A stretch of DNA of 26,722 nucleotides from JBAXGE01 sp044344145 (GCA_044344145.1 JBIJDM010000011.1:1-26722), one strand, 5' to 3'. Counted from the stretch's first letter, positions 16,224 through 24,706 are shown. The notes: generated by a model from the letters alone, not told the origin. Program-made: numbers and translations.

Positions 16224-18476
16224 ATGGCACGAACCCCGCCATTTCGTCTGGCCTCCGGTGATTTGGTACTGCAACGTACCGGGGCGCGGGCGTGGGTTTT
16301 GCTGCCGGGATTTGCCCTGATGCTGATGCTGGTGCTGTTTTGCCTTACCGCCCAGCATACCCCCGTGTTACTCTATGTCTTGGCCTATAAATCGCTGATT
16401 TTAATCCCCGTAGTGGCGGCGGCGCTGCTCTTGGGGATGTTTATCACCGCTCCGATCGCCCAAGACGCATGGTTGCAGGAAAGCCCCTGGCCGGAGGCGT
16501 ATCGGGTGGTGTTAAGTATGGCTCTGGGGTTCGGCGGGCTGGGCCTGGGCACCATGCTGCTGGGCAGTATGAAGGCCTTGCAGGGCATCGGTCCGATTAT
16601 TCTGCTCTGTGTGGCCGCGGCTTTGGGCATCTACCCCTTGATCCAGTGGTATCGGCGCCGTAAAACTCGCGTGTGGAGCCAGCCGGTGAATTGGGATCAG
16701 GGGCTGTTCCTGTTGACGGCCATCCCGATTGCAGCCCTGCTGGCGGTGCTGGTCATCCCCCCCGGATTCATGTGGCTGTCCGAAGGCCGGGGATATGATG
16801 TCATTACCTATCATCTGCAGCTGCCGCGGGAATATTTACAGAATAACTCCACCGCGCCGCTGCACCATAACGTGTATTCGTTCATGCCGGAAAATATGGA
16901 AATGCTCTATGTGCTGCTGATGCGCTTGGTGCAGGGGCCGGCCGAGGGGGTTTCATATTTATATGCGGTGGTGCCGTCCCAAATGTTGCATGCCGGTTTC
17001 ATGCTGTTGACGGCGGTGGCGCTGGTCCTGATGCCCACCCCGATGACGTTATGGACCCGGGTCGTGGCCGTGCTGCTGTTCCTGTCCACCCCGTGGGTGA
17101 TCGTCACCGGTTCGCTGGCCTACAACGAAGGCGGGGTCCTGCTATGTCTGGTGCTGGCGTTGGGCATTGTCTTCAGCGGCGCCCGTGGCTTCTGGCCCAC
17201 CCTGATGGTGGGGGCGCTCTGTGGTTTGGCGGTGGGGTATAAATTACCTGCCGTGATCATGGTCGTGGTGCCAGTGATTATGATCCTTTTTTTCCGCGGC
17301 CGTTGGCGTGCGGTATTGGGGGTATTGCTCCTCACCGGTTTGGTGTATGCCCCGTGGGCGCTCCGGTCTTCGGTGGCCACCGCCACCCCGCAGCAACGCG
17401 GTAACCCGGTCTTTCCGCTCTTTGCCACCACCCTCGGTCAGGGCCACTGGAGCGATGCCCAGGTAGCCAAGTGGGATCGTGGTCATGAGCATCAGTCGCG
17501 GGATTTTGGTCCCCGTGGCCATATTAAAGCCTTTACACGGCAAACCCTGCTGGATGAACAATGGTCGCCCGGTCTGGCGCGGATTGCCGGTTGGTTCTCG
17601 GGGATGCCCCAGAGCGATACGTTCCCGTCCCGCAGTCTGCGGGTTGGGGTCATCTTTATTCTCTTGCCCTTGGGGCTGCTGGCCGCCATCCCGCGCGGCG
17701 TGGGACGCTGGTGTTTCACGATTTTGGTGGTCCAAATCTTTTTGTGGGTCTTCTTGACCCATATGCAGGCGCGCTTCCTCCTGCCAGCCTTGATCCCGGC
17801 GGCCATTTTGCTGGGCCACACCGCCGAAATTGCCACGGCCTGGCGGACGTTGATTACCAGCATCCTGCTGGTACAGGTGCTGGGGGCCGCCCTGTTTATC
17901 TGGACTGCGGCCGGAATCTTGCTGGGCTATCCCGATGACTATGTGAAGTACCTGATCGGCCAGACGGCCACGATCCGGGTGCCGGAGGTGTTTGCCGCCC
18001 CTGCGCCCAATTGGCCGTTGCAGCGGAAAACACTGCTCGTGGGGCCGCCCCGACTCAGCCCGCTCTATGTCCCCGGCGAAGTGATCTACAACACCACGTT
18101 TGACCGTAATGAAACCTTTGATCTGGTGGAGTCCTATACCAAAGTGGGCGGGGAACGCAGTGCCGAGAAAATGGCCAAACTGGGGATTGATCTGGTGATT
18201 CTGGATTGGTATGAAATCTCCCGGCAGTATCTCACCTACGGCTTTGATGAAAAGTTTTTCAAGGATCGGGAAAACGTGCTGCATTATCTGAAACGCGGGG
18301 GCGCAACCCCGGCGCCGGAAAATTTTAACGTGATCAAAGGCTTGACGGTTTTGAAGGTTAGTGATTTCGCCCCGGTCCGTACCAGCCAGACCCCCTTACT
18401 CCCACCGCAACCAGAAACGGAACCGGTTACAGATCCGATCTTTATCCCCACGACCGAACCGGCCAACACCCCGTAA
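16224..18476 (+). CDS. GT-C type multi-spanning glycosyltransferase-like protein
   Basis: A 750-residue membrane protein with about 12-14 hydrophobic segments between residues 24 and 590 and a soluble C-terminal domain of about 150 residues ending in a Pro/Thr-rich tail. The motif GRGYDVITYHLQLPREY near 188-204, with D192 in the first outside loop, is typical of GT-C enzymes that use polyprenyl-phosphate sugars. MPENMEMLY and GNPVFPLF are further family-like features. It probably transfers a sugar to a lipid or protein on the outer face of the membrane; donor and acceptor are unknown. Four hydrophobic segments precede the GT-like core. It starts nine bases after thuA with AAGGG overlapping the thuA end, suggesting coupled translation. 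A weak hairpin follows. Confidence 0.85.
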   Translation: MARTPPFRLASGDLVLQRTGARAWVLLPGFALMLMLVLFCLTAQHTPVLLYVLAYKSLILIPVVAAALLLGMFITAPIAQDAWLQESPWPEAYRVVLSMALGFGGLGLGTMLLGSMKALQGIGPIILLCVAAALGIYPLIQWYRRRKTRVWSQPVNWDQGLFLLTAIPIAALLAVLVIPPGFMWLSEGRGYDVITYHLQLPREYLQNNSTAPLHHNVYSFMPENMEMLYVLLMRLVQGPAEGVSYLYAVVPSQMLHAGFMLLTAVALVLMPTPMTLWTRVVAVLLFLSTPWVIVTGSLAYNEGGVLLCLVLALGIVFSGARGFWPTLMVGALCGLAVGYKLPAVIMVVVPVIMILFFRGRWRAVLGVLLLTGLVYAPWALRSSVATATPQQRGNPVFPLFATTLGQGHWSDAQVAKWDRGHEHQSRDFGPRGHIKAFTRQTLLDEQWSPGLARIAGWFSGMPQSDTFPSRSLRVGVIFILLPLGLLAAIPRGVGRWCFTILVVQIFLWVFLTHMQARFLLPALIPAAILLGHTAEIATAWRTLITSILLVQVLGAALFIWTAAGILLGYPDDYVKYLIGQTATIRVPEVFAAPAPNWPLQRKTLLVGPPRLSPLYVPGEVIYNTTFDRNETFDLVESYTKVGGERSAEKMAKLGIDLVILDWYEISRQYLTYGFDEKFFKDRENVLHYLKRGGATPAPENFNVIKGLTVLKVSDFAPVRTSQTPLLPPQPETEPVTDPIFIPTTEPANTP

Positions 18477-18481
18477 GTGTG

Positions 18482-18536
18482 TCGGGCGCAGCCACATGGC
18501 ACCTGCTTCAGACGGGGCTTGCCCGATATTATTTGT
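18482..18536 (+). terminator. Possible terminator after the GT-C type gene
   Basis: TCGGGC (18482-18487) pairs with GCCCGA (18521-18526), and AGCC inside pairs with GGCT, giving a long interrupted stem. It is followed by TATTATTTGT rather than a clean T-run. It lies between two convergent genes and overlaps the stop codon of the methyltransferase, so termination is plausible but not strong. Confidence 0.35.
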
Positions 18537-19173
18537 GGCTTTGCTTCTTCAATTCCCGGCAATGATACACGCCGCCTGGCGGCATATTCAGCGGGACAAA
18601 CTGGAAGTCCACGTGCTTAAACAGCGTGTGGTAATACTTCTTGTACAGCAAAGGTACCTCGGTGATATTGCTGTAAACGCCCTGCGGCGCCAGATATTCC
18701 CCGATGGATTCCAACAAGCGATTACATATTTCCGGCGGTAAGCGGTTCGGGGTGGGCAGACAGCTCAGGAAATTATCCACTTTCTTGATCTTCAAGTCAG
18801 CCAGCACCTGGGACAAATCCCGCACATCGGCCCGCACGATATGCACGTTGGGGTGGCTGCTGAAGCGGTCTTGTAAAATCTTGGCAAAGTCGTGATCGCG
18901 TTCGATGGCCACAAACCGGGTGTGGGGCTGCAGCCGCTTCACCACGGCTTCAGTAATCGGCCCGGTCCCCGCGCCCAATTCGACCAACACTTTGGCCGTT
19001 TGAAAATTCACCCGGTGAATGGTGGCTTTGGCTAGATGCGGACTCGACGGCCAGACGCTGGAAATGCTCTTGCGGTTCTGGAAGAACTTGCCCAGAAACA
19101 GAAAATGGTGCTTGATATGGGCCCGCTTGGGGGCGGCCACGGCGGTGCCTGCGCTATGCTGATGTCGGGACAT
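18529..19173 (-). CDS. SAM methyltransferase, PmtA-like
   Basis: A 214-residue class I methyltransferase with motif I VELGAGTGPITE (64-75), an acidic ribose-binding residue E91 (FVAIERD) and D116 after strand 3 (VRADVRD). The stretch FLSCLPTPNRLPPE and the end NMPPGGVYHC match bacterial phospholipid N-methyltransferases of the PmtA type. These are often misannotated as rRNA adenine dimethylases, whose NLPY motif is absent here. The likely substrate is phosphatidylethanolamine, but this is inference. A basic, histidine-rich N-terminus with FFQNRKSISSVWPSS may bind membrane. The ATG at 19173 has CGGAG eight bases upstream; an earlier in-frame start at 19227 overlaps the promoter. It appears to be its own transcript. 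Confidence 0.82.
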   Translation of the reverse strand: MSRHQHSAGTAVAAPKRAHIKHHFLFLGKFFQNRKSISSVWPSSPHLAKATIHRVNFQTAKVLVELGAGTGPITEAVVKRLQPHTRFVAIERDHDFAKILQDRFSSHPNVHIVRADVRDLSQVLADLKIKKVDNFLSCLPTPNRLPPEICNRLLESIGEYLAPQGVYSNITEVPLLYKKYYHTLFKHVDFQFVPLNMPPGGVYHCRELKKQSHK

Positions 19174-19207
19174 GGACGAACTCCGATAATGCCTGCGATA
19201 AAACCTT

Positions 19208-19237
19208 AATATACCGATATTTAGCACTTGGGGGCAA
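19208..19237 (-). promoter_or_regulatory. Promoter of the PmtA-like gene
   Basis: On the minus strand TTGCCC (19237-19232) and TATATT (19213-19208) are 18 bases apart. Transcription would start near 19201, giving a leader of about 28 bases. This is the third TTGCCC -35 in the window. Upstream, TTTCCTC and GAGGAAA (19263-19269 and 19278-19284) form a small inverted repeat that might be an operator. Confidence 0.5.
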
Positions 19238-19354
19238 ATGGTCTGAGCTGACTAAAGTGAGATTTCCTCAAAGACCGGAGGAAAATGGTTAATAAGGTGC
19301 ACGTCCCCAGAGGGTCTAGAAGACTATGTCAGCCCCGGGCAGGCTCGGGACGAT

Positions 19355-20251
19355 TTAGAAGCACTGTGCGATGCACCAGGCATTTGTGAAATTGAATTGG
19401 GCCATTTCCGCTTTTGGGCACCAGAAATATAGCCTGCCACCGTCGCCCCACATCCAACCCGGACCGTCTTCATCGGTGTCAATTTGCAGGAGCATGGCCC
19501 AGGAGTCTTTACTGGCGCAGGCTTGGGCAAAATCGGGATGGTCAAATTGCGTGGCATCGCCACAGTAGATTCCCCGGGCGGTGCAGGCACATTCCTCGGC
19601 CATATCGTCCCCTTGGATGGGTTGGGCATATCCGCCGAACAGATGTTGCGGACTGTCCGCATGCAGCGCCACCAGCAAATCAAAATAGGCCTGATCCGTG
19701 AGTTGGGCCCAAAGGTCTTCAGAAATTTGCGCCGGGCGTTCAAGTAGCGCCGCATTGGTCGGCAGGCCAAAAGTTACCTCAAAGGTGACGGCACATTCGT
19801 CAAAACGGGCTTCCGTGTCCGGTGCCGGATGCCGTTGCAACCGATCCATGGGCCCAGTGTAATGCAGCAGTTTCCAACTTCCTCGGTCCAAGGGATCAAA
19901 GCCCCAGATTTGGTCACGGGCTTCGTAGAATACATACAGGATTCCCGGCAGTGGGCGGGTGAAGGGAGTCTTGGGAAAGTCCGCCATGTTGATCTGGCAC
20001 AGAAACGCCAGTGGTCCGCCGGCCATCGCCATGCCACTGCCATCACGTTCCGGTTTGCCTGCCCATACCGGCCAACTCCAGTCAATGGGAAAATCCGGGT
20101 CTCCCCCAAAGCGTGAGACTCCCGTGGCCAAAGGCGCGGCGACTTTCTGCGTTCGCATCCGAACGGCGGGTTTCACATACGGTTCCAAGGCCGATGCATA
20201 ATTCGCCCAGGGACTGCCCGCTATCAATACGCGCAATTCATCTAGCGTCAT
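19355..20251 (-). CDS. YwqG-like DUF1963 protein
   Basis: A 298-residue cytosolic protein of the YwqG/DUF1963 family. Family features are SRFGGDPDFP near 46-55, GPLAFLCQINMADFP near 79-93, LPGILYVFYE, WGFDPLDRGSWKLLHY, and the C-terminal LLQIDTDEDGPGWMWGDGG followed by LYFW. The family has a known fold but no settled function; the C-terminal motif resembles the one in SMI1/KNR4-linked and toxin-immunity-like proteins, which is only a hint. The ATG has CGGAG eight bases upstream. It starts 24 bases after the aconitase stop, so the two are probably cotranscribed, with no obvious functional link. Confidence 0.9.
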   Translation of the reverse strand: MTLDELRVLIAGSPWANYASALEPYVKPAVRMRTQKVAAPLATGVSRFGGDPDFPIDWSWPVWAGKPERDGSGMAMAGGPLAFLCQINMADFPKTPFTRPLPGILYVFYEARDQIWGFDPLDRGSWKLLHYTGPMDRLQRHPAPDTEARFDECAVTFEVTFGLPTNAALLERPAQISEDLWAQLTDQAYFDLLVALHADSPQHLFGGYAQPIQGDDMAEECACTARGIYCGDATQFDHPDFAQACASKDSWAMLLQIDTDEDGPGWMWGDGGRLYFWCPKAEMAQFNFTNAWCIAQCF

Positions 20252-20275
20252 CGTTGACTCCGTTTGGTGATGACT

Positions 20276-22990
20276 TTAGACCTTGGCCATCTTCCGCAGC
20301 ACAGTCTGCAAAATCCCGCCGTTGCGGTAGTAATCCACTTCCACCGGCGTATCAATCCGGCAGACGGCAGTGAAGGTCTTGACAGTACCATCGGGGCTCG
20401 TCGCTGTGACCCGCACATCCTGCCGGGGCTTGAGCTGATCGTTGATGTCAAAGGCAAAGGTTTCCTGCCCGGTCAGGCCCAGGCTCTGGGCCGTCTCGCC
20501 CGACTTATAACACAACGGCAGCACGCCCATACCCACCAGATTGCTGCGGTGGATACGTTCAAAGCTCTCCGCAATCACTGCCCGCACGCCCAGCAGGAAC
20601 GTTCCCTTGGCCGCCCAGTCGCGGCTGGAACCCATGCCGTAATCCTTGCCCGCTAATACCACCAGCGGAATCCCGGCGGTTTTGTAGTTCAACGCGGCTT
20701 CGTAAATGTATTTGACCTGACCATCGGTGAAATCGGTCGTCCAGCCACCCTCGGTGCCGGGGGCAATCTGATTTTTCACGCGGATATTGGCAAACGTGCC
20801 GCGCGTCATCACGCGGTCATTACCCCGGCGGGCGCCGTAGCTGTTGAACAGCGACACCGGAACGCCGTTTTCGATCAGATACTTGCCAGCCGGAGTTTCT
20901 TTCTTGATCGAACCCGCCGGGCTGATGTGATCGGTGGTCACGCTGTCGCCAAACTTGCCCAGTACGCGGGAGCCACGAATGGCCTGAATCGGCGACGAAC
21001 TGGGGGCCAGATTTTCAAAGAAGGGAGGCTCTTGGATATACGTGCTCTTAGCCACCCATTGGAAGGTTTCGCCCGTCGAGGTGGGAATGGCCTGCCATTG
21101 CTTCGAACCCGCCGAGACATTGGCGTATTGGGTGACGAACTGCGTGCGCGTCACGCACCGCGCCACCACATCGGCGATTTCGTTCTGGGTTGGCCAGATA
21201 TCGCGCAGATACACCTTTTGGCCGGCCTTGGGGCCCTTGGTCGCGGTGCCGAGGGGGTCTTGGGTCAGGTCAATATTCACATTGCCCGCCAACGCATACG
21301 CCACCACCAGCGGCGGTGAGGCCAGATAATTCGCCTTCACATCCGCATGCACGCGGCCTTCGAAGTTGCGGTTACCCGACAACACCGAGGTTACCACCAG
21401 ATCATTAGCCTGCACGGCTTTGCCAATCGCCTCCGGCAGAGGGCCGGAGTTGCCGATGCACGTCGCGCAGCCATAACCGATGACATTGAAGCCCAGCGCA
21501 TCCAGATCGCCCATCAGATTCGCGGCGTTCAGATATTCCGTTACCACCGTGGACCCGGGAGCGAGTGAGGTTTTCACCCAGGGCTGGCTCTTCAGCCCCA
21601 GTGCATTGGCCTTCTGGGCCACCAGCGCCGCGGCCAGCATCACTTCGGGGTTCGAAGTATTGGTGCAACTGGTAATGGACGCGATCACCACCGCGCCATG
21701 TTTGAGTTCGAACGTTTGTCCGGCATTGGTCACCGTGACGCTGCGGGTTAGATCCGCATCCGTTACCGGCTTGGGGGCGGTGTTGGCCTTGCCCGTGCCC
21801 GCGAGGAACTTGGGCAGTTCCGCCGTCCAGCTCGACTTGATATCCGTCAGCGCGATGCGGTCCTGCGGGCGTTTGGGCCCGGCCAGCGACGGCACTACGG
21901 TGCTCAAATCCAATTCCATCACGGCGCTGTATTCGATCGGATACGCATCATTGCGCCACAGGCCCTGCGCTTTGGCGTATTGTTCCACGGTGGCGATCAG
22001 CTTGGCATCGCGCCCGCTGAGTTGCAGATACTTCAGCGTCTGTTCATCCACCGGGAAGAAACCGCACGTGGCGCCATATTCCGGGGCCATATTGGCGATG
22101 GTGGCGCGGTTGGCCAGGGTCATTTCTGCCAGGCCGGGGCCGAAGAATTCCACAAACTTGCCCACCACGCCCAGCTTGCGCAGCATCTGCGTGACGGTGA
22201 GGACCAGATCGGTGGCGGTGACGCCTTCGGCCAGCTTGCCGGTGAGTTTGAAACCAACCACTTCGGGGATAAGCATATAGATGGGTTGACCGAGCATGAC
22301 GGCTTCGGCCTCAATGCCGCCCACACCCCAGCCCAGCACGCCCAGACCATTGATCATGGTGGTGTGGCTGTCGGTGCCTACCAGACTATCGGGATACAAC
22401 ACGCCGTCTTTTTCCCAGACGACCTTGGCCAGATATTCGAGGTTTACCTGATGGATAATGCCGGTGGCGGGAGGGACCACGCGGAAATTGCTCAGGGCCT
22501 GCTGGCCCCACTTGAGGAACTGGTAGCGTTCGGTATTGCGTTCAAATTCATGGGTGGTATTGATTTGCAGGGCATCGGCGGTGCCGAAGGCATCCACCTG
22601 CACGCTATGGTCAATCACCAGATCGCACGGCACCAGCGGGTTAACCTTCTTGGGGTCGCCACCCATGCGGATCATGGCCGCTCGCATCGCAGCGAGGTCC
22701 ACCACGCAGGGTACGCCGGTAAAGTCCTGTAACACCACGCGGCCGGGCATGAAGGGGATTTCCACTTCGCCGACGTTTTTGGCATTATAGTTGGCCAGCG
22801 CCTTGACCGATTCTTCGGTGACGATGTAGCCGTCGAGATTACGTAAACACGCCTCCAGCAAGACTTTAATGCTATAGGGCAGCCGATCCACCGGCCCGAT
22901 TTGCTTCAGGGCGTCGAGACGGTAAATAACCTTGTTCCCAAGGGTGGTTTGCAGGGTCTGACGGGCGTTACAATAGTTCACCGGGGCCAT
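20276..22990 (-). CDS. acnA: Aconitate hydratase A
   Basis: Interconverts citrate and isocitrate through cis-aconitate in the TCA cycle. The 904 residues match the AcnA/IRP-type length. The N-terminal part carries VLQDFTGVPCVVDLAAMR (86-103) and GTDSHTTMINGLG (205-217). The [4Fe-4S] ligands are C442 (SCTNTSNPEV) and C508 and C511 (GYGCATCIGNSG). The swivelling C-terminal domain has GSSRDWAAKG and FERIHRSNLVGMGVLPL. The ATG at 22990 has AAGG about nine bases upstream; a start at 23035 would add 15 residues not seen in the family. The ywqG-like gene follows on the same transcript. IRP-like RNA binding is possible for this family but nothing here tests it. Confidence 0.97.
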   Translation of the reverse strand: MAPVNYCNARQTLQTTLGNKVIYRLDALKQIGPVDRLPYSIKVLLEACLRNLDGYIVTEESVKALANYNAKNVGEVEIPFMPGRVVLQDFTGVPCVVDLAAMRAAMIRMGGDPKKVNPLVPCDLVIDHSVQVDAFGTADALQINTTHEFERNTERYQFLKWGQQALSNFRVVPPATGIIHQVNLEYLAKVVWEKDGVLYPDSLVGTDSHTTMINGLGVLGWGVGGIEAEAVMLGQPIYMLIPEVVGFKLTGKLAEGVTATDLVLTVTQMLRKLGVVGKFVEFFGPGLAEMTLANRATIANMAPEYGATCGFFPVDEQTLKYLQLSGRDAKLIATVEQYAKAQGLWRNDAYPIEYSAVMELDLSTVVPSLAGPKRPQDRIALTDIKSSWTAELPKFLAGTGKANTAPKPVTDADLTRSVTVTNAGQTFELKHGAVVIASITSCTNTSNPEVMLAAALVAQKANALGLKSQPWVKTSLAPGSTVVTEYLNAANLMGDLDALGFNVIGYGCATCIGNSGPLPEAIGKAVQANDLVVTSVLSGNRNFEGRVHADVKANYLASPPLVVAYALAGNVNIDLTQDPLGTATKGPKAGQKVYLRDIWPTQNEIADVVARCVTRTQFVTQYANVSAGSKQWQAIPTSTGETFQWVAKSTYIQEPPFFENLAPSSSPIQAIRGSRVLGKFGDSVTTDHISPAGSIKKETPAGKYLIENGVPVSLFNSYGARRGNDRVMTRGTFANIRVKNQIAPGTEGGWTTDFTDGQVKYIYEAALNYKTAGIPLVVLAGKDYGMGSSRDWAAKGTFLLGVRAVIAESFERIHRSNLVGMGVLPLCYKSGETAQSLGLTGQETFAFDINDQLKPRQDVRVTATSPDGTVKTFTAVCRIDTPVEVDYYRNGGILQTVLRKMAKV

Positions 22991-23203
22991 AATGCGACCT
23001 TTCTGACAAAAACAGGGCAAAAATTCACCTATCAAGGCGGAATATGGTATCCACCTTGGGCGAACTTTTCATCTTAGCCGATTTATCGCGCCAAAGTTCC
23101 GTGTTATTACCTTGCTGGGGTAATACGGGATAGTTAAGCTAAATCGTGGTAAATGCGAAAAGCGTCTTCAGGACGGCATACAAAACGTAAAGGATCATGG
23201 TCT
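22991..23203. other. Divergent intergenic region between acnA and beta-helix gene
   Basis: These 213 bases separate divergent genes and should hold both promoters, but I cannot place either with confidence. A weak plus-strand pair, TTGCTG (23112) and TAAGCT (23135), is 17 bases apart. A seven-base inverted repeat TATTACC/GGTAATA (23105-23111 and 23119-23125) around TTGCTGG overlaps that -35 and might be a regulator site. Confidence 0.4.
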
Positions 23204-24556
23204 ATGTTTAAAGCTTACACGCATCTATGCCTTGTGTGTGTAGCATGGCTCAGTGCCCAGACGTTAAGCCCGATGGTATCTGCCGCGGTGATTGACGTAG
23301 GGCCGGGTCAGGCGGTGGCCACGCCCGAGGCGGCGCTGGCGCAGGCCCGCGCTGGTGACACGATCCGGATTCATGCCACGCCACAGGGCTACGAAAAGGT
23401 GGCTTTGCTGGTGCGGGTGCCGAAACTCACGATCGTGGGTGTGGTGGATAAGCCCGCGACCACGCAACCCAAGGAGGGGCTGGCCAATCTGGTCACGCTG
23501 AATGGGGCGGGATTTGATTATTCCGGGGCCGGGCGCGTGCCCCGGGCCATCATTCAATTTGATCCCGACGCCAGCGGTGGGGTGGTGGAGGGGTTTGAAT
23601 TGGTCGGGGCGCATAATACCTCGAACAATGGCGCGGGGGTGCGGATTAATGCGGCCAATAATATCACGATTCGTAACTGTACCATTCGGGACTGCGATAT
23701 GGGCATCATGTCCAATGGTGAGTTGGCCAAGCAAACCGGCGCGAACCAACTCATCGTCAACTGTGTTATCCACCACAACGGCACCGAGCGCGAAGCGGGC
23801 TATAACCATAATCTTTATCTGGGCGGGACCAGTGTGACGGTCCGTGGTTGCCATATTTATAACGCCCTGACCGGGCATAATCTGAAGAGCCGGGCCCATC
23901 AAACCTGGGTGGAGGCGTGTTACATTCACGATTCGCCCAACCGGGAATTGGATCTGGTGGATGCCAAAGGCAATACCGACGCCGAAGCCTCCGATGCCGT
24001 GGTCTTTGATTGCATTATCAAAAAGGCCCCCGGCATGACCGGTAATAAAACTGTGCTTCACTTTGGTCAGGATGGCGGTGGCGCGCATAACGGGACGCTG
24101 TATCTGCTCCACACCACCATTTTGACGGCGTATGCTTCGCCCATCGTGGACCTGTCCGCAGCGGGGGCACAGGTCAAACTGTTGAATTCCATCGTGGTGG
24201 ATTTTACCGGCGGCAGTTGGCGCGGGAATAAACAGTTGGTGAATTACCGCTCCGGCGCCAAACCCGACAGCACGGATATTCAGGGCAATATTCTGGCCCA
24301 CGGATTCGTCGCGTCAGGTGAAAATCATATCTTGGCACCGGAAGCCAAAGTGCAATTTGGTGGCGCGGGTGCGTACTCGTTTGCCGTGATGCTACGTAGC
24401 CTGCCGACGGTGAAACTGGTAGACCTGACCAAATTGGCTTTGCCCGCTGCGCCGGAGGGCAAGGTTGAACCCGGCCATAATGTATTCGTACTGCCGGCGG
24501 GTACCAAAGCCCGCGAACCCCTTGTCGGTGGCGGTACTGCGCTCCCTGAGAAGTAG
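23204..24556 (+). CDS. Secreted right-handed parallel beta-helix protein
   Basis: A 450-residue exported protein with a signal peptide (hydrophobic 7-22, likely cleavage near VSA|AVID at about 28). The body is built of short beta-helix rungs seen as repeated N/C/I patterns, such as NNITIRNCTIRDCDMGI, NQLIVNCVIHHNG and VTVRGCHIYNA, at about residues 130-330. This is the fold of pectate lyases and related polysaccharide enzymes. The local stretch HNLYLGG...GHNLKSRAH resembles DUF1565/NosD-like proteins, but no lyase active site could be confirmed. ATG at 23204 follows AAGGA by about nine bases; an in-frame ATG at 23153 lacks a ribosome site. It could act on extracellular carbohydrate; the substrate is unknown. 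Confidence 0.85.
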   Translation: MFKAYTHLCLVCVAWLSAQTLSPMVSAAVIDVGPGQAVATPEAALAQARAGDTIRIHATPQGYEKVALLVRVPKLTIVGVVDKPATTQPKEGLANLVTLNGAGFDYSGAGRVPRAIIQFDPDASGGVVEGFELVGAHNTSNNGAGVRINAANNITIRNCTIRDCDMGIMSNGELAKQTGANQLIVNCVIHHNGTEREAGYNHNLYLGGTSVTVRGCHIYNALTGHNLKSRAHQTWVEACYIHDSPNRELDLVDAKGNTDAEASDAVVFDCIIKKAPGMTGNKTVLHFGQDGGGAHNGTLYLLHTTILTAYASPIVDLSAAGAQVKLLNSIVVDFTGGSWRGNKQLVNYRSGAKPDSTDIQGNILAHGFVASGENHILAPEAKVQFGGAGAYSFAVMLRSLPTVKLVDLTKLALPAAPEGKVEPGHNVFVLPAGTKAREPLVGGGTALPEK

Positions 24557-24606
24557 GGCGGTTGTAAGTCCGTTCCAGCCCCAAAAAACACGTCTCCAGA
24601 CAAAAG

Positions 24607-24615
24607 TTATCCACA
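24607..24615 (+). promoter_or_regulatory. Exact DnaA-box sequence upstream of recA
   Basis: TTATCCACA is identical to the strong bacterial DnaA-box consensus and ends one base before the recA -35 hexamer. A single box by itself is not an origin; by chance about 0.2 such matches would be expected in the window. Its position suggests possible DnaA influence on recA, but this is inference. Confidence 0.4.
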
Positions 24616-24616
24616 C

Positions 24617-24644
24617 TTGACGTTCTGGTTTTGTTTGGTATACT
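24617..24644 (+). promoter_or_regulatory. recA promoter
   Basis: TTGACG (24617-24622) and TATACT (24639-24644) are 16 bases apart, a good sigma-70 type promoter. Transcription would start near 24651, leaving a leader of about 104 bases before the GTG start at 24755. It is the best promoter match in the window. Confidence 0.7.
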
Positions 24645-24650
24645 CCAAAC
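24633..24650. promoter_or_regulatory. Candidate SOS operator, GTTTGG-N6-CCAAAC
   Basis: A perfect inverted repeat of six-base half-sites, GTTTGG and CCAAAC, encloses exactly the -10 hexamer TATACT of the recA promoter. A repressor dimer bound here would block RNA polymerase. LexA operators are palindromes overlapping recA promoters, and their sequence differs between phyla; this one is neither the Escherichia CTGT-N8-ACAG nor the Bacillus GAAC-N4-GTTC form. The role is inferred from position and symmetry. Confidence 0.5.
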
Positions 24651-24676
24651 ATCGCAAGTGGTCGGATATTGCAGTC

Positions 24677-24706
24677 CTGATCGGGGGCCAAAACCTTGGC
24701 CATCAG
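24677..24706 (+). promoter_or_regulatory. Hairpin in the recA leader
   Basis: In the untranslated leader CTGAT (24677-24681) pairs with ATCAG (24702-24706), and inside it GGCCAA (24686-24691) pairs with TTGGCC (24696-24701) around a four-base loop. CGGG is left as a bulge on one side. No T-run follows, so it is not a terminator; it may stabilise or regulate the message. Confidence 0.4.

Noticed and set aside
18529..19173. The methyltransferase as a KsgA/Erm rRNA dimethylase
   Set aside because: The NLPY-type catalytic motif of that family is absent, and the C-terminal NMPPGG pattern fits the PmtA-like family better.
19285..19389. A short plus-strand frame behind GGAGG opposite the end of the ywqG-like gene
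   Set aside because: The ribosome-site spacing of three bases is too short, the peptide is arginine-rich without recognisable features, and it overlaps a real gene end.
24607..24615. The DnaA box as part of a replication origin
   Set aside because: Only one exact box was noted, with no AT-rich unwinding region and no dnaA or dnaN nearby.
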